Positions 49,695-63,565 of a DNA stretch of 64,000 nt are shown in pieces. The stretch comes from Cololabis saira (Eukaryota > Chordata > Actinopteri > Beloniformes > Belonidae). How positions within the stretch are numbered: position 1 is the first letter of the stretch; each line of letters starts with the position of its first letter. Position numbers and translations under genes: made by a program. The notes beneath the pieces are model-generated. The model was not told where the DNA came from. It did no database searches and saw nothing but the letters and a program-made list of their open reading frames with translations. The stretch is from assembly GCF_033807715.1 (NCBI RefSeq), contig NC_084607.1, positions 15,734,941-15,798,940 of the forward strand. The letters run 5' to 3'.

Positions 49695-50746
49695 ATGAAC
49701 AGCTCCACTTGTGAGCTTATAATTAATTCTCAATGACATACCTGATGTCTTAGATATCAAAAGGAACAGATTAACTCTTTATCAAAGACTAAATTAGTTT
49801 TTAATCATCCAATACAGGTAGTATATCACTTGTTTTTCTTCCCCATAGCCGCCTAGTGAAAATTTTGAGGGATTTACTGGTTTTCTCTTTATAAAATTGT
49901 ACGGTTTTGACTTTACTGTTTAACATGCCCCCAGGAGGAGTTATGCCACAATAAATAAATCAAATTGAACAAAACAAAAACGAATAAAATCTGAAACAAG
50001 ATTTTGGTTGACAAGTTAGGGAGATGTTGTGTATTATGAATGGTTGGGGGAAACACATTCCTGAACACGATTTTTACCTTTCCTCCTAGGAATTCGGCTG
50101 AAATGCAAACATGTGAAGTCTGAACAGCTAAAAGACGTGTTTGAGATGAAACACTGATGCCCACGTGACTCCACTGAAAAAGCTTTTCTTTTCGTTATTG
50201 TTATCCTCTGAATTGAGGAAGAAATCCATTGAATGAGCAAATGGAAAAGGGAGGACAAACAAAATGTATATTCTTATTTTTTCTGCCTTTGGACAAAAGG
50301 GCAGAAAATATAATTAGATTTTACATAAGTTTGCTTTCTTTAGACTTGCTTTTTCTCTTGCTCTTCCTCGCTGTCTGGATAATTAATGCAGTGAAAGTAT
50401 GTTTCATCATTGGGGGTTTAATTCAGAGACACAGAGAAAAGAAAACGAACTATTTGAAATTCAAATCCAGCGTCCTCTCCTCAAGGCCCCAGAAGTAAGG
50501 TCAGAGATGCAGCTTACCTCAGCAACCTTTGAATTGAGGCGCGCTCTTTTCTACTTTCTGATCAGTTGAAAAAGTAGAACATTAATTTGAGGAAAATGGT
50601 TGCTGTCTTTGTAGATCACTATCTTTTTATATGAGCAATGAGCTTATTCTTTTTGCATTATTTTTATCTGGTGTCAGCATTTGATTGAAACAAAGAAACA
50701 AACAAAAAATCTGTATTACTCAAATCAGAGGTAGCGATGATGTAAT
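49695..50746. other. unannotated intergenic sequence
   Basis: AT-rich; no gene or identified repeat. Confidence 0.5.
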
Positions 50747-50846
50747 GTTATCGTTTAGAGGTTTTCGTGTTGGGGTTTTGGTTTCTCCTGTTTGTCCTGG
50801 ATGTCATCATTTTGTATTCTAGTTCCTGTGTTTTTGAAAGTCCATC

Positions 50847-51293
50847 GGTGCATCCGAAAGGCAATACTAAACAGTATATACTAAAAAGTATACTTAAGTT
50901 CGGCACAGGGGGGTTGTTATCATGGTAACGTGTCACAGCAGCGGTAGCAGCGCACCACTCCACTATTTCCCGTTTATCCTGGCCCCAACTAGATGACATT
51001 ATATAATTTTATTATATACGATTATATTAATATTATATAATACTATTATTATACTTAATATTATACTTAATATTTTACTTATGACATATACGTATCACTT
51101 AGCAACCAAACACAGCTGCATTGCATTGTGGGAAGTTTCTGCTCGGCTAATGTCCATCAATCCACACTGATACATGTAGTATGGATAGAGCATACTATTG
51201 AGTACGTTCTAATGTTTCGGACGCACTAAAAAATCTCACATACTCATTTTGCATACTCATTAGGGTGGAAGTATGCGATTTCGGACGCAGCCC
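50847..51293. mobile_element. MITE with GCRTCCGAAA ends
   Basis: The left end ggtgcatccgaaaggcaata is inverted at the right end (gtatgcgatttcggacgcag). The body contains further inverted pieces of the kind gcatactattgagtacgt and an AT-rich core. No target duplication could be fixed. It appears to interrupt an LTR-like repeat (50748-50846 and 51294-51480) that resembles 58.26-58.55 kb. Confidence 0.6.
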
Positions 51294-51480
51294 ATGTCTT
51301 GGGTTCTTAAGTTCTAGTTTGACTTCCCGTGTTCCCATCTGTCCTGATTGTTTGCACCTGTGTCTCATCAGCCCTGTGATTATATCTTGTATTATCTTCT
51401 TTCCCTTCTTCCCTGCTGGTCCATCTGTTTCGCTGCTTTCTCTGTTTTCTCATCCTGTCTGCTTGTTGTGTCTATTATAA
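51294..51480 (+). repeat. LTR-like repeat related to 58.26 kb
   Basis: Shares ccc.tctg.cctgattgt.tgcacctgtgtct with the 58.26-kb repeat. Ends not defined. Confidence 0.4.
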
Positions 51481-53589
51481 CCTGGCAGTCAGCCTTACAT
51501 TGTCCCATGCACATGCATTACCGTAATCGAAATTATGACATGACCAGTCAGGAAAAAAAACGGCCACTGCAACTGAAATATTTAGATTTAGTCATCATTT
51601 TTTATTTTTTTTTTATGCTGGAATCTTCTAAAATGAACAATTTAACCAAGAATAGCAAATTGAGATTTAAATCACAAGAGCGTCCTGGCCAAGAGGCAGC
51701 GGCTGAAGCAGGACTCCAGGAATAAACATATAATACACATAAAAAGGTTTGCACCAATTATCATCATCTATAATATGGTAATAAAATAGAGATTTTCATA
51801 TTATAAGCAACATAATAATGTGAGACTAAAGCACAAATTAATAAATTATCTAAACATGGATGAGTCCATCTTCAAGGGATCCAGAGCCACTTTAAAAATG
51901 TCCAATGAAACCACTTCAGACAACTTCGGGGTCTTTTGCAAGTTGTTCTAAACAAATGGAGCTGCATATTTTGACTGATTGATTGTAAAATTAACTAAAT
52001 AAAGTAACTAGACATGTCACAGTTTTGCTAAGTAAAGCATAAAATCCTGCCCAGCATCTCAGCCTGATGCACCTTCAGCATACATTTACATGTGAAAACC
52101 CTCTTTCAATTCTAAAGGTTTACATCAGGACTTAAAAATACTGGTTCTTATCAGGGATCTGAACCAGCTAGGTGCAATTTCAGTTAAATGTTATATAGTA
52201 CATTTTGTGATTATTGAGAAAACTAAAACTAAGAAAAAATGCAGAAACTGTGTTTGAATGGCAGTTTTCTCCAAGAGCAATGTTGAAGATAACAGAGCTG
52301 TGACCAATAAATGAGGTACATGTTCCCCTGTATGCCTGAAACTCTGGGAACAGGAATATTTGCAGGGTTTTGCATCTGTTCAAACCTAAAATAACATTGA
52401 ATTCCCACAGAAACTGATTAGATAAAAGCAATGCCTCCTTCTCCACAGAAATCAGTGAGAGTGGAGGTGATGTCAAAACGAAGCTGGAATCAGAGTCTAG
52501 TTGAAGTTTTGTCTGTGATCAGACATGTTTTATTCCACTGTGTCTCAGTATCCTATCCTCTCCTTTGCTCCTGGTTCCACGTTGCTGAAAAACAAAACAC
52601 AGCAAAAAAAAAATCTCATTTAAAAGACTTTGCAGCTTTAACAATGAGCTGAAAGTCATGAATCTTTTAAAAGTTGAATAGAGCTGCAGATTCAGATGGT
52701 TTTCTACAATTTCATCACTTCTAGACACGGCTGCATATTTAACCGCGGTGGTTTGATATTATAATTTCATGACTTTTTAGTATGTTATTGCCACTTTAAC
52801 TATAGCACTTTAGAACTTTCCACCAATATGTAAAAGATTGAACATTTTGTTTTGTGCTTGTTTCCTAATTTGCTGAAAAGAGGCCATAGATCTCTGTGGC
52901 CTTGAAACCCATTAAACTGCTAAAAAGCTAAAACAAGCGCGAGAACCTCATTAAAAGGATCCTCTTTTTGCATTCACCCACACCTCATGTTTTACATGTG
53001 ATTCATCAAGTGTTTGCAAAACTATTTAACAAATGGTTGAACAGCAAAAAGTCAAGAAGCCTCTCCCACTCTCATGCATGATGCTTTTTATGTCAAGAGC
53101 AGCTTGCTGCCAACAGATGAGTTCTGAACAGCTGCTGTTAAATGTTATACTCTCCCACATACAGTCAGCAATTTACTTTTCTTTCTCTTTTTTTGTCACA
53201 TAAACGGCTAATGTGGTAAAGGGCACGAGGTGAAAAAGAATCTGACATTCTTATTGGGAATACACTCACAAGATATTTGAATCTAACAGATTCATTGACT
53301 CATTCTTTCTTTTTTCTTTTTAGATTTCCTTTTAAGGGGAACATATTTTGCCATTTACAACTCTGGTATAATCAACTGAAGCTGGCAGGAAAGATGTGGG
53401 CAGTGTCTATGACCTTTCTAACGCAGTAGGAGTCCATTCCCCGAGGCGCCTCGTCCATCCCACTACCTATGGGTGGCAAACTCTGATAAACATAATCTAA
53501 TAATTACAATGTTGTTGCTTATTCAGATGACTCAAGGCTGAATAAGTGGATAGAATAACCTTAATATTAACCAGTACAGAGGAGTAACC
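51481..53589. other. unannotated intergenic sequence
   Basis: Contains the degenerate repeat at about 51.6-51.73 kb and otherwise nothing recognised. Confidence 0.45.
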
Positions 53590-54640
53590 AGATCGCCTCT
53601 TGACCTCTGACAATGGATTTGTATCTGTTATTTGCTACCTTTGGGTAATATTATTAGACAGTATGCTTTTCATTTCCATTGCCATGCTGATGGTACTATA
53701 TCTGTCCATGAAACCAGTTGGTCCGATTACAAGCATGTCTTAAAGACCTGGATGACTCGAAACTTTCTCCAGCTAACTTCAGATAAAATAGAAGTTGTTG
53801 TATTTGGACCTGAGCACTAAGGGGACATAATGTCTAGCTATGAAATTACTCTAGATGGCATTACCTTGACCTCTAGTACTGCAGTTAGGAACCTGCAAGT
53901 TATTTTTGACCAGAATCTGTCCTACGATTTGCATATTAAATAGATTTCTGGGAACATGTTTTTTCACCTTCATAATATTGCTAAAATAAGAAACATCCTG
54001 TCTCAGACTGACGAAGAAAAACATATCCATATCCAAGATTGTACATTTGTAACTAAAAATTCTCTTTGAAATCTCCAACTCAGCCAAAATGCTGCAGCCA
54101 GGGTTCTGACGAGAACCAGCAGGAGAGATCATATTTCCCCAGTTTTAGCTTTTCTTCTCTGGCTACTTAAATCCAGACTAGAATTTAAAATTGTTGCTCT
54201 CACATATAATGCTCTTAATGAGCAAGCTCCATCTTAAAGAGGTCATAGTTCCATATTTTCCAAGCAGAGCACTTCACTCAGACGGCAGATTCACTTTTGG
54301 TTCCTAGAGTTTCTAGAAGTAGAAGTTTGCCAGTTTGTGTTCAGGAAACAAACACCCTCCACCTTTAAGATTAAGCTTTACTTCTTGATAAGGTTTATAG
54401 TTAGGGATGGCTCAGGTGACCTCTATCATCTCTTAGTTATGTTGCTATAGGCCTAGATTGCTGGGGGACAACTCTATTATCGACATCCTTGTTGTTATAA
54501 ATCTGAATTCTTTCCCCAAGTGTTTCTGATATATTGTTTTTGTTGTTGTTCTGTCATTTTCCTGTCCTCTCAACCCCCAAACTTCCTGTTAAAGGGGAGT
54601 TTTTCCTTTCCACAGTTTTTAGTTTGTTTGATAACGTTGG
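53590..54640 (+). mobile_element. L2-type LINE 3' fragment
   Basis: Reads MLPLGNIIRQYAFHFHCHAD with a decayed catalytic motif (HADGT for YADDT), then MTRNFLQLTSDKIEVVVFGP, LDGITLTSSTAVRNL, AKIRNILSQTDEEKHI and QLSQNAAARVLTRTSRRDHI. A typical 3' UTR follows, containing gcctagattgctgggggaca and gttaaaggggagtttttcct. Several stops. Same orientation as the neighbouring copy downstream. Confidence 0.75.
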
Positions 54641-54739
54641 TTTAACAATTGCAGCAGTAGTTTTTGTTTCAGTTTTGAAAAATGTATTATTTCAAGGTTA
54701 GTTTTAGTTTTGTGTCAATAGGTAACTTTACATATGAGC

Positions 54740-55915
<1,176 letters not shown>

Positions 55916-58075
55916 TGCCTTTTTAAGGTATTGACCTGCAGATATGTCAGACATCAAAAAACCAAATTGAAAATAAAAACAAAGCAATTAATTTTATTTA
56001 ACTGTCTTTTTTTAAATAATTTTTTTTATTTTCATTTCTGTTCACAGGATTATATTTTCAGTGTTAGTTTCAGTTTGAGTCTTAGTTTTTCATTAACTAA
56101 TGACCCTGCTAATCATCAAGCTGACCACATTAAATAACATTTCAATATCGATCTAGTATCCGTTTTACCTCTTTTCTACTTTTTGTTTTCAATAAATATC
56201 TTTAAATGAGATCTTGTAAACTATTGAGCAGATAGTTTCATTCACACTCCATCTGCACAAACCAACAGACAGGCTGATCATCACTGGGGCGGCGGCAGTG
56301 GAGGTGGTGGTTGGGGGCTTCACAGCAGAGAAAGAGCTCTTTGTGAAAGCTTGAGGGCTGGGGGTAGATGATCTGCTGGGTCAATCCATCCATCTGAAAA
56401 GAAATGGTTCACAACGGATCTACTTTATGGACCTTATGACACTAATCAGACGGTGTTATAACACCAAAGCAGCACTCTACAGGAGAAGAAAAAGTTGTTT
56501 ATCACATGCACTGCTTTAAACACATCTTTTTTAAATTTCCTTTTCAGTATGACAGTTACGAAAGATCAACAGAAAGGAAAACCTAAAAGAAAAAGAGAGA
56601 AATATTACTGTCTAAAAGGATTTGATTTTGAAAGCCCATCCTCAGGGCAGTTTAACAGAAGTTATTTATTAGTCATTTTTCAAAACCAAAGTCAAGATGA
56701 TTATTTTGCAAGACATTAACACAGTTTTCCCCCAACTAAATAGAACAAAATGGAACATAAAACCTTCTTTGTGCTTATAATCACTTTTATCTTCAGCTAT
56801 ACAGACAGAGTTTGTCTTAAAAGTACAACATAAGCAGCAATAAACCTTTCTATTGTATTCTGATAATCCAGAGCAAAGCAAAACAGATGGAATCAACAAT
56901 TGCATACATATTCATGTACTATAGACTAGAATCTAGATGGAATTCTGGAGAAACTAATTATATAAACCTACACTGATTGTAAAAAAAAAAATATATTCTG
57001 TTGGTCTTTGCATTTGCAAAAACTACCCAGTCTGAAGAATATTTTCAGATTCTGTCTCCCTAATGTCAGGAAACTGTATATCTGTCAGTGCCAAACAAAT
57101 TCAGCAAGAATAAATGGTTTATGCATGCTGCTGCCTGGTTATGTTTTTGTGCCTTGCAACCAAATACGCTTGGCATGGTCGTATTCTTGTTGGCAGCGTT
57201 GTCAATGTTTGGAGCTCTCTCAAGCTGACTCCACAGACTTTCTGATCCCTGTAGGATCTAAAATGAGGATAATTTGACATCTGACTGGTTAAAGAGTTGA
57301 TTTCCTTCCAGCTACATACAGGTCTGAGAGGGACTGAAAAATGGGTCTGTCTCACTGGGCATCTTGCGTCCTAGAAATGATATTTTATGCTAAATACTTG
57401 TTGTCAGAAAATATAACTGCTAATTGGATTAACAGATGAGATACTTCTCCAGAGATAACTCCAACTCAGGAAGCCAGAACAAGTGTAAACACACTTGTAA
57501 AACACTTGTAAAATGCTGTGTTAATGCGTAAATGCGATTGATGGTTTTGTCACAAAGGCTCGATGTAATATGTCAATAAAAACATGATATACTCTCAAAA
57601 GAAAACAGTGTCATGATGAATAAATGATGAGTCAGCCCAAATCCTTAAATAACAACTACAATGCATTTTTTATATGTTGGTGAAGCACTAAGAAAGGTGT
57701 GTTTGAATGTTAATATCTGCAGTAAACTATTATTTAGGATTGTTTTCCTTGAAGACAGCTGAACGCCTCTGGAATCATTATTATTCATTAAGGAAAATGA
57801 AATCCAAAGTCTTATCATTTGTCATTTAAAATGAACGCGTTTAGCTCATGATGGTCAGTGAAGCCACTTTATCTCCTGTCATCCCTCATGAGCTGCTCAT
57901 ATCTTGTTTTATTGAGGATCTCATGTCAGATCTTTAATACCAAATTCAACACCACCTCCCTATTGCACTTCTATCAGATGCTCATAAATAAATTGAGTAC
58001 CAAATAAGGAATGAAGCCTACAATATGTTTTCATTTCGCACACATTTCTTTCTGATGTCACTTTGAATATTGCTG
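55916..58075. other. unannotated intergenic sequence
   Basis: No gene is called. A short GC-rich island at 56280-56400 stands out from AT-rich surroundings (see findings). Otherwise nothing recognised. Confidence 0.45.
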
Positions 58076-58190
58076 CAGGAGATGAAAGGTGAGAGAGAGG
58101 TCTGGGCCTCTGCTCAGGCTGGAACCCCTGAGACCCAATCTCAGATAGGCAGAAGTTAATAGATGATGGACGATGGACAAGAGGACACAA
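58076..58190 (+). repeat. 3' fragment of a SINE-like repeat
   Basis: Has ggctggaacccctgagaccc and a gatgatggacgatggacaa tail, resembling the SINE 3' end. Diverged. Confidence 0.4.
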
Positions 58191-58249
58191 AAGTGAGCAT
58201 GCAGATCTGCAGCAGTAATTGTAGTAAATCCTACATACCTCACCTGGCA

Positions 58250-58555
58250 GTGTAAGGGTTTGACATTTCCCCCAGTTTGTGTTTTCAGTCTGCCCCTCCT
58301 GTTTCCCATCTGCCCTGATTGTGTGCACCTGTGTCTTGTTATCCCGTGTATATCTGGTCTTGTCTTTCCCTGCTCCCTGTCGGTCCGTACTGTTTGCTCC
58401 CTCCATGTTCTCCTCAAGTTTTGGATCCCTGTTTCTGTTCTGCCTCCTTTTGATCCTGCGCAGCAGCGTTTTTGGTTCTTGTTTTTTGCTAAATAAATCC
58501 TGTTTTTGCAACTCCTGCCTCCTGCTCTCCTGCGTTTGGGTCCTCAACAAACACC
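58250..58555 (+). repeat. LTR-like repeat with polyadenylation signal
   Basis: Pyrimidine-rich sequence (ttgacatttcccccagtttg, atctgccctgattgtgtgca) followed by ctaaataaatcctgtttttg and ctcctgcctcctgctctcct. The layout resembles a short LTR with AATAAA. The sequence is bordered by ctggcag on both sides (58245-58251 and 58558-58564), which may be chance. It is related to 51.3-51.48 kb. Confidence 0.45.
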
Positions 58556-58701
58556 AACTGGCAGGGCTTATTCATGCACTAATGCAGCTAATAAAGACAA
58601 TTAACATAAGTGCTTACTGATTTTCCAAAATGTAGTAAACGGTATGCAGGACACGGGCCCTGTAGGTGTAATTTCCACTGGGGATTGTTATTGATTTTCC
58701 A

Positions 58702-58720
58702 GGGGGGGGGGGGGGGGGGG
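58702..58720 (+). repeat. poly-G tract
   Basis: Nineteen consecutive G residues, capable of a G-quadruplex and likely error-prone in sequencing. Confidence 0.9.
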
Positions 58721-59168
58721 TTCAGTAGCTTTATAACCGTGTGACAGACATTTCAAATTTATGCTGCATGGTAGAACTCAAATAGAAATATTAAACACGG
58801 AGGAGACTTGAGCTCAGTGCAGGGCCTCCCGGGGTTGGTAGAGGATGGCAGTGCCCAGGACTGACTTAGGTAGGAGCGCTGGGTGATCAAATGGGGAAAA
58901 AAATCGTGATAAAAATATTTAAAAAAAAAAAAGAAAATAAATATTAAACTGTTTATTTCACATACCCCTTTTGAAAACTTTACATTATTATTTTTATTAT
59001 GAAAGAAGTGCCGACATTGATTTTCTTGGGCTTTCTTCAATATTCTATAGCCTATGAATTCTATATGAGGACTTTTGAGTTTTCTTTAATGTCAGAACAC
59101 GGACGATGAGAAGTTGGATCAAAAGGCAGAGTTTGAGTTTAACCTTTTCATGCACAAAGTTATGTAAA

Positions 59169-59179
59169 GCCCCCCCCCC

Positions 59180-59212
<33 letters not shown>

Positions 59213-59213
59213 A
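59169..59213 (+). repeat. C-tract and (CA)n microsatellite
   Basis: About ten C residues followed by about sixteen CA units. Confidence 0.9.
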
Positions 59214-60091
59214 CTTTGGTTTTTAAACCAAAGTTCCATCCATGCCTGTGCATCTGCATGCTAGAAATACCTAGATGGTGTGTTACTTCCAGGAAAACAC
59301 CAAATATACAGCCGAGCAGTTTACTTCACAAGCTGCATTAACTTATGCAAAGCACCACAGCATCAGATGTAAATGAGTCAACAGTTTCTAGATGTGTCAT
59401 AGCAACATCGCTTTTACAGTTGCATACTGCGTACTTACCATGACTGTTGGATTAGTATGCAGCATGTTGGCACGCTGTGTTGTATGTTCACTGACCAGTA
59501 TGCGGTTTCAAAAACAGATCTTGTTTAGATCTTCCACATATTCCTTTCGGTTTTTATTAGGGAAAAAAAATATTTTTAATTTTCTGCTCCCTTGTGTCTG
59601 TTTTTCACCATCTCCAGATATCATTTAGCTCCTGCTAGGACTCAGAATCTTTCTTATATATGAGGATAAACAGAAGCTGACCAGTGTTCAGTGTTTTTTT
59701 TCCTTTTATCTTACGGCTCAAAAGAAGTTGTGGCGTGGAACTGTGTTACCATGGCAACATATTGTGTCTGATTGAAAACGTCTTAATAAATCAAATGGAC
59801 TTAGTTAAGTTTAATTTTATCACCGTACGATGTACCCGCCACAGTGGCTCATAGGTTGAGCCAGCTCTGCAGGAGGCAGTACTCGGTATGCAAACAAGTC
59901 CAGCATGTGCAAAACATACATGGTGTGCAAAGTCCTGAAAACATTTCAAGAGACTAGCTTATCTCCCCCATGATGTAGCAGACCACCACAGAGCCAATCA
60001 CACTGTAGCAAGCTTCCAGTTATCCTGTAGGATCATTTCTCTTTTCTGCAGCCCTGGTGGCCTTTACTGAAGTTTCATGACAGGGAATGGG

Positions 60092-60094
<3 letters not shown>

Positions 60095-60182
<88 letters not shown>
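60095..60182 (+). repeat. (AG)n microsatellite
   Basis: About 44 uninterrupted AG units. Long Arg-Glu or Ser-Leu open frames over it are artefacts. Confidence 0.95.
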
Positions 60183-60186
<4 letters not shown>

Positions 60187-60921
60187 CATGCCTGTGCACA
60201 TAGGGGCACCTGCTCAACCAAGTGAGCTATCTCGGACTCACAGGATTTGTTTTATGGTGGGATACAATGACTACGTACTAGTATGCAGTACATACTGCAT
60301 TCCGCGTTGTATGCACTTTACACACTGCAGTTTTGAAAATTGGTCATAGTATTTGTGTGTGTGTGTATTATATGATTCCTAACAAGAAGGAGTGAGCTTG
60401 ATGTTTCTAAATGGTAGCTGTGGCAAGAACTAGCTGACTTATGAATGCGAAATAATCAGTTATGTGCTTAAATGTCCTTGAATCAGGGTGTAGCTGTTTC
60501 TCAGCTTCTATTATTATCTCCTTGAGCCGAGGATGATGTGAAGCATCATTTGTGAAAGGTAAAGAGGCATAGGTCACACATTATGTTGCATGTTGGAATG
60601 TGAGCTCCATCTTGTGGGCTATACCATAAACATTAGTCAAACATTATGGAAAAGCAAAGAGATGAAAAGAGGGATAAAACGGACCAGACTGGCACAAAAT
60701 TGAACCTTCACACATTTTAAACAACGTTTTTTGGACTGAGTGAATGCTTTCTGTAGTTTGAGTTTGAATCTTGCAAATTTAAGCAAGCTCCACAATTAAT
60801 CCCTTGAGTGCACAACAACTAAACATATTATGTAAAATTTAAGTTCACTAAGCAATTAAAAAAAAGTAGAATAAAATTAAATTAAATAAAAACGAGGGGT
60901 TGAGGGTTCAGCGGCAGCGAC

Positions 60922-61280
60922 TATATATTGGAATGTAAGTCGAGAGCCCACCTGTGCACACTCAATCAGACACAGCAGAGGATTCTAACACCTCCTACTT
61001 GCCTGTGTGCAGCAGCAGAGCTGTTACCTAGTTACAGCCGGAGTGCGAGCGCCCTGCGCTGCTGCGGGGAGTCTGAGAGCATCCATCAGTCCGGAGCGCA
61101 GGGAGAAGGACGAGGATGAACCGCAGCTCCACGGGGGACAGATGAAGTGCAGCCGCTTCTCCTGCGTTCTTACCAACAAATCATTAAACGTTTAAAAAGA
61201 AAAAAAAAACTAAGAAAAAAGCACAAGAGGAACGAGTCCATTCTTAGGAGAAACGCGGTGTGGTAACTCTCAGCTGCAGG
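60922..61280 (+). promoter_or_regulatory. candidate promoter and non-coding first exon of an unseen gene
   Basis: A TATA-like tatatat lies at 60922-60928. It is followed by about 330 bases much richer in GC than the surroundings, ending in ctgcagg|gtaagt, a consensus donor with the intron starting at 61281. Within it are short upstream reading frames (MNRSSTGDR and MKCSRFSCVLTNKSLNV). There is no long ORF, so it would be a 5' UTR exon with the coding exon beyond the window. It points away from cyth4. In human the genes divergent from CYTH4 are RAC2 and SSTR3; SSTR3 has a non-coding first exon, so it is one candidate, but the sequence alone does not name the gene. Confidence 0.4.
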
Positions 61281-62690
61281 GTAAGTTGAACGAATTATAT
61301 TTTTTTTCTTTCACAGTTTACCTGTTGTCTGAGAATCACGGAAAGTGCTGGTCAAGCCACGTATGTCAGATCACTCTTGAAAACAACGAAGCCGGGTGAT
61401 TTTTGAAACTGGCTACTGTTCAAATGTTTTAACTTCTGCAGGGTTGGCACTGATTCAGAGACATCAACAAAAATAAAAAATGAGCGCATTTTAACAAGAT
61501 CGTACATAGTATTAATTTTAGTTTATACAAAAAGAAAATATTTCAGTATGAACTGATTTCCTGAAGCAGCTGAGGAGACTGAAGGTCCCTGGACGTACAT
61601 ATTAGTATGATTTGTCAGTTAATATTCCTTTCAGTCCTTTGAGTCTGTGCTGTGTCTTATTTTGCGAGTTTCGAGAATCTTTGTGATCAATGGCCAGTTG
61701 TTTTGTGGTTGTTTTTGCTGTTCTGGATTGTCAATGGATATTTCATTTGCTTGATTTTGTGTTTCTGTTGCTTCATTTTGTGAGTTGCGTTCTTAACTTC
61801 ACATCGTGACCTTTTTGTAGTCTTATTTATTTTTTTATTATGGCACCTGCAGACTTGATTTTGTCAAGCTTAAAGAACTGCTTAATCAAGTATTTATCAA
61901 TTAATTAGGGGAATGGTAACCTAGTGGCAACAGAGGTGAACCACTGTGCCCCTGAGCAAAGCCCTGAACCCCCAACTGCTCCCTAGCTGCAGGAAAAAAC
62001 CAGAGCACACTGTAATTTTTGATTACTTAAAAGTAGACAACTGCTTTCGATGTATTTTGTGAGATATATAGTGAGAAATAAAGATGATTATTAATATTAT
62101 CATGAATTACAAGTGTAACTATTTTAGACAATTAATTGGATCTAAGAGTTTATTTGTTTCTATGTATGCTTATTTATTTTTTCATAAAGTCAGTTGGCAA
62201 AATAGTTGTTTGAAATCTTGAGTCGTTATCAGACACTTTTGGCCCCAGTCTGTCCTACTTTTTGACACTTTTGGCTCAGTTACGGGTGCAGAAAGGACTT
62301 ATGTGAGCCCCGGCTATATGCAAAGTGTTGTAAAGGTGAACGTGCAGATCTGGGCCATGTCTGGGAGCTATGAGGCTGACGTATGAGGCAGCCACACTCA
62401 TCTGAGTCCACACTGTCGCTGTTAAAGAAAACTGCAGGTCTGGCAACATTTCTTTATAGTCGGCTAGTCATCCTAGAAAAATGTTTCCTTTCAACTGCAG
62501 TGTGGCAACATTAAAAAAGGGACACATCTGTAATCACTGGTAAGGTTCTTTCAATCTTATTTTGTGTATATGAGACACATTTAGCCACTTTTATGTTATT
62601 CTTTCATTTGTGGACTAATGTTTTGAATCTATAAATCCAGACTTTTTAGTTGCTATGAAACAAAAAAGTGTCATAAGCTATGGATGTGAC
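61281..62690 (+). other. possible intron 1 of the unseen gene
   Basis: AT-rich sequence after the donor. It has a repeat-like stretch at 61905-62000 (ggtgaaccactgtgcccctg, aagccctgaacccccaactg). No exon is seen. Confidence 0.35.
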
Positions 62691-63565
62691 ACTGTCCTCT
62701 AACATATGAGTGGCCCCTCGCGAGGTATAGATTGCCCTAAAACAGATACTGTTTTATTTAGTATTTCTTTTAATGTTGAATTAGCGAGAGACTGACTAGA
62801 TTGAGAAAGTGCATGAATAGAACCCAACCCCTTGACTGCATTATTTGGTTTTCCCCCAGCTAAGAATATGCCCACCAATGTACGCCGTGTCATTGCCTTT
62901 ACCACTCTGCTGGCTAGACGCTTTATCCTTCTCAAATAGAAACATGCCTCCCCTCCCACACATGGCCAATGGATCAAGATGTCTTACAATGCCTTCAGTT
63001 AGAAAAGTTAAGATTTTCATTGAAAGAATCCCTGAAATCTTTCCAGAATACCTGGGACCCCCTGTTAGTCCTTATAAGAGAACTTACTATCATTCCTGAT
63101 GCTGACGAGGTCTCCTAGTTATAGTCTTCTGGAGAACAGGTGACCCTTCCTCTCCTTTCTTCATAACCTTTCTTCCCATCTTGCTTTACTAATTTCTCCT
63201 TCTTGTCTAAGCCGATATGAAGCTGCTTTTCTTTTCCCTTTTTTTTTGTTTTGAATTATTATTATTTAACCAGTTTACTTATTCACTTTTCCCCTTTATT
63301 AACCTATGATTTTATTTGTATTAACTTAGTCATTTTATTATTTGTGGCTCAACATACCTATAGGGGAGAGGGTGGGGGGTGGGGGGAGTGGGTAAAAGCT
63401 CACTATAAATGGGAAAAAATAATGTAAACAGGATTCGATGTGAATCGAATCAAATCGAAATATATATAGTAATATTCTACCCACTTTGTTGCTCTTGTTA
63501 TTGTTTTCATCATTGTCCTGTTTACAATAAACACATTTATATTAAAAAATAATATTAAAAAAGAA
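62690..63565 (+). mobile_element. L1/Tx1-type LINE 3' end
   Basis: The plus strand reads KNMPTNVRRVIAFTTLLARR and FILLK, a stop in place of Trp, then HGQWI and, after a frameshift, DVLQCLQLEKLRFSLKESLK and SFQNTWDPL. This is the C-terminal end of an L1-group ORF2 (ILLKWK..P....QW..D....L..EK). A 3' UTR follows with gggtggggggtggggggagt and an AATAAA at about 63526, ending in an A-rich tail near 63565. Dead, 5'-truncated. Confidence 0.65.

Noticed and set aside
57960..58550. 196-codon minus-strand ORF
   Set aside because: It overlaps a SINE-like fragment and an LTR-like repeat; the frame is a by-product of pyrimidine-rich repeat sequence.
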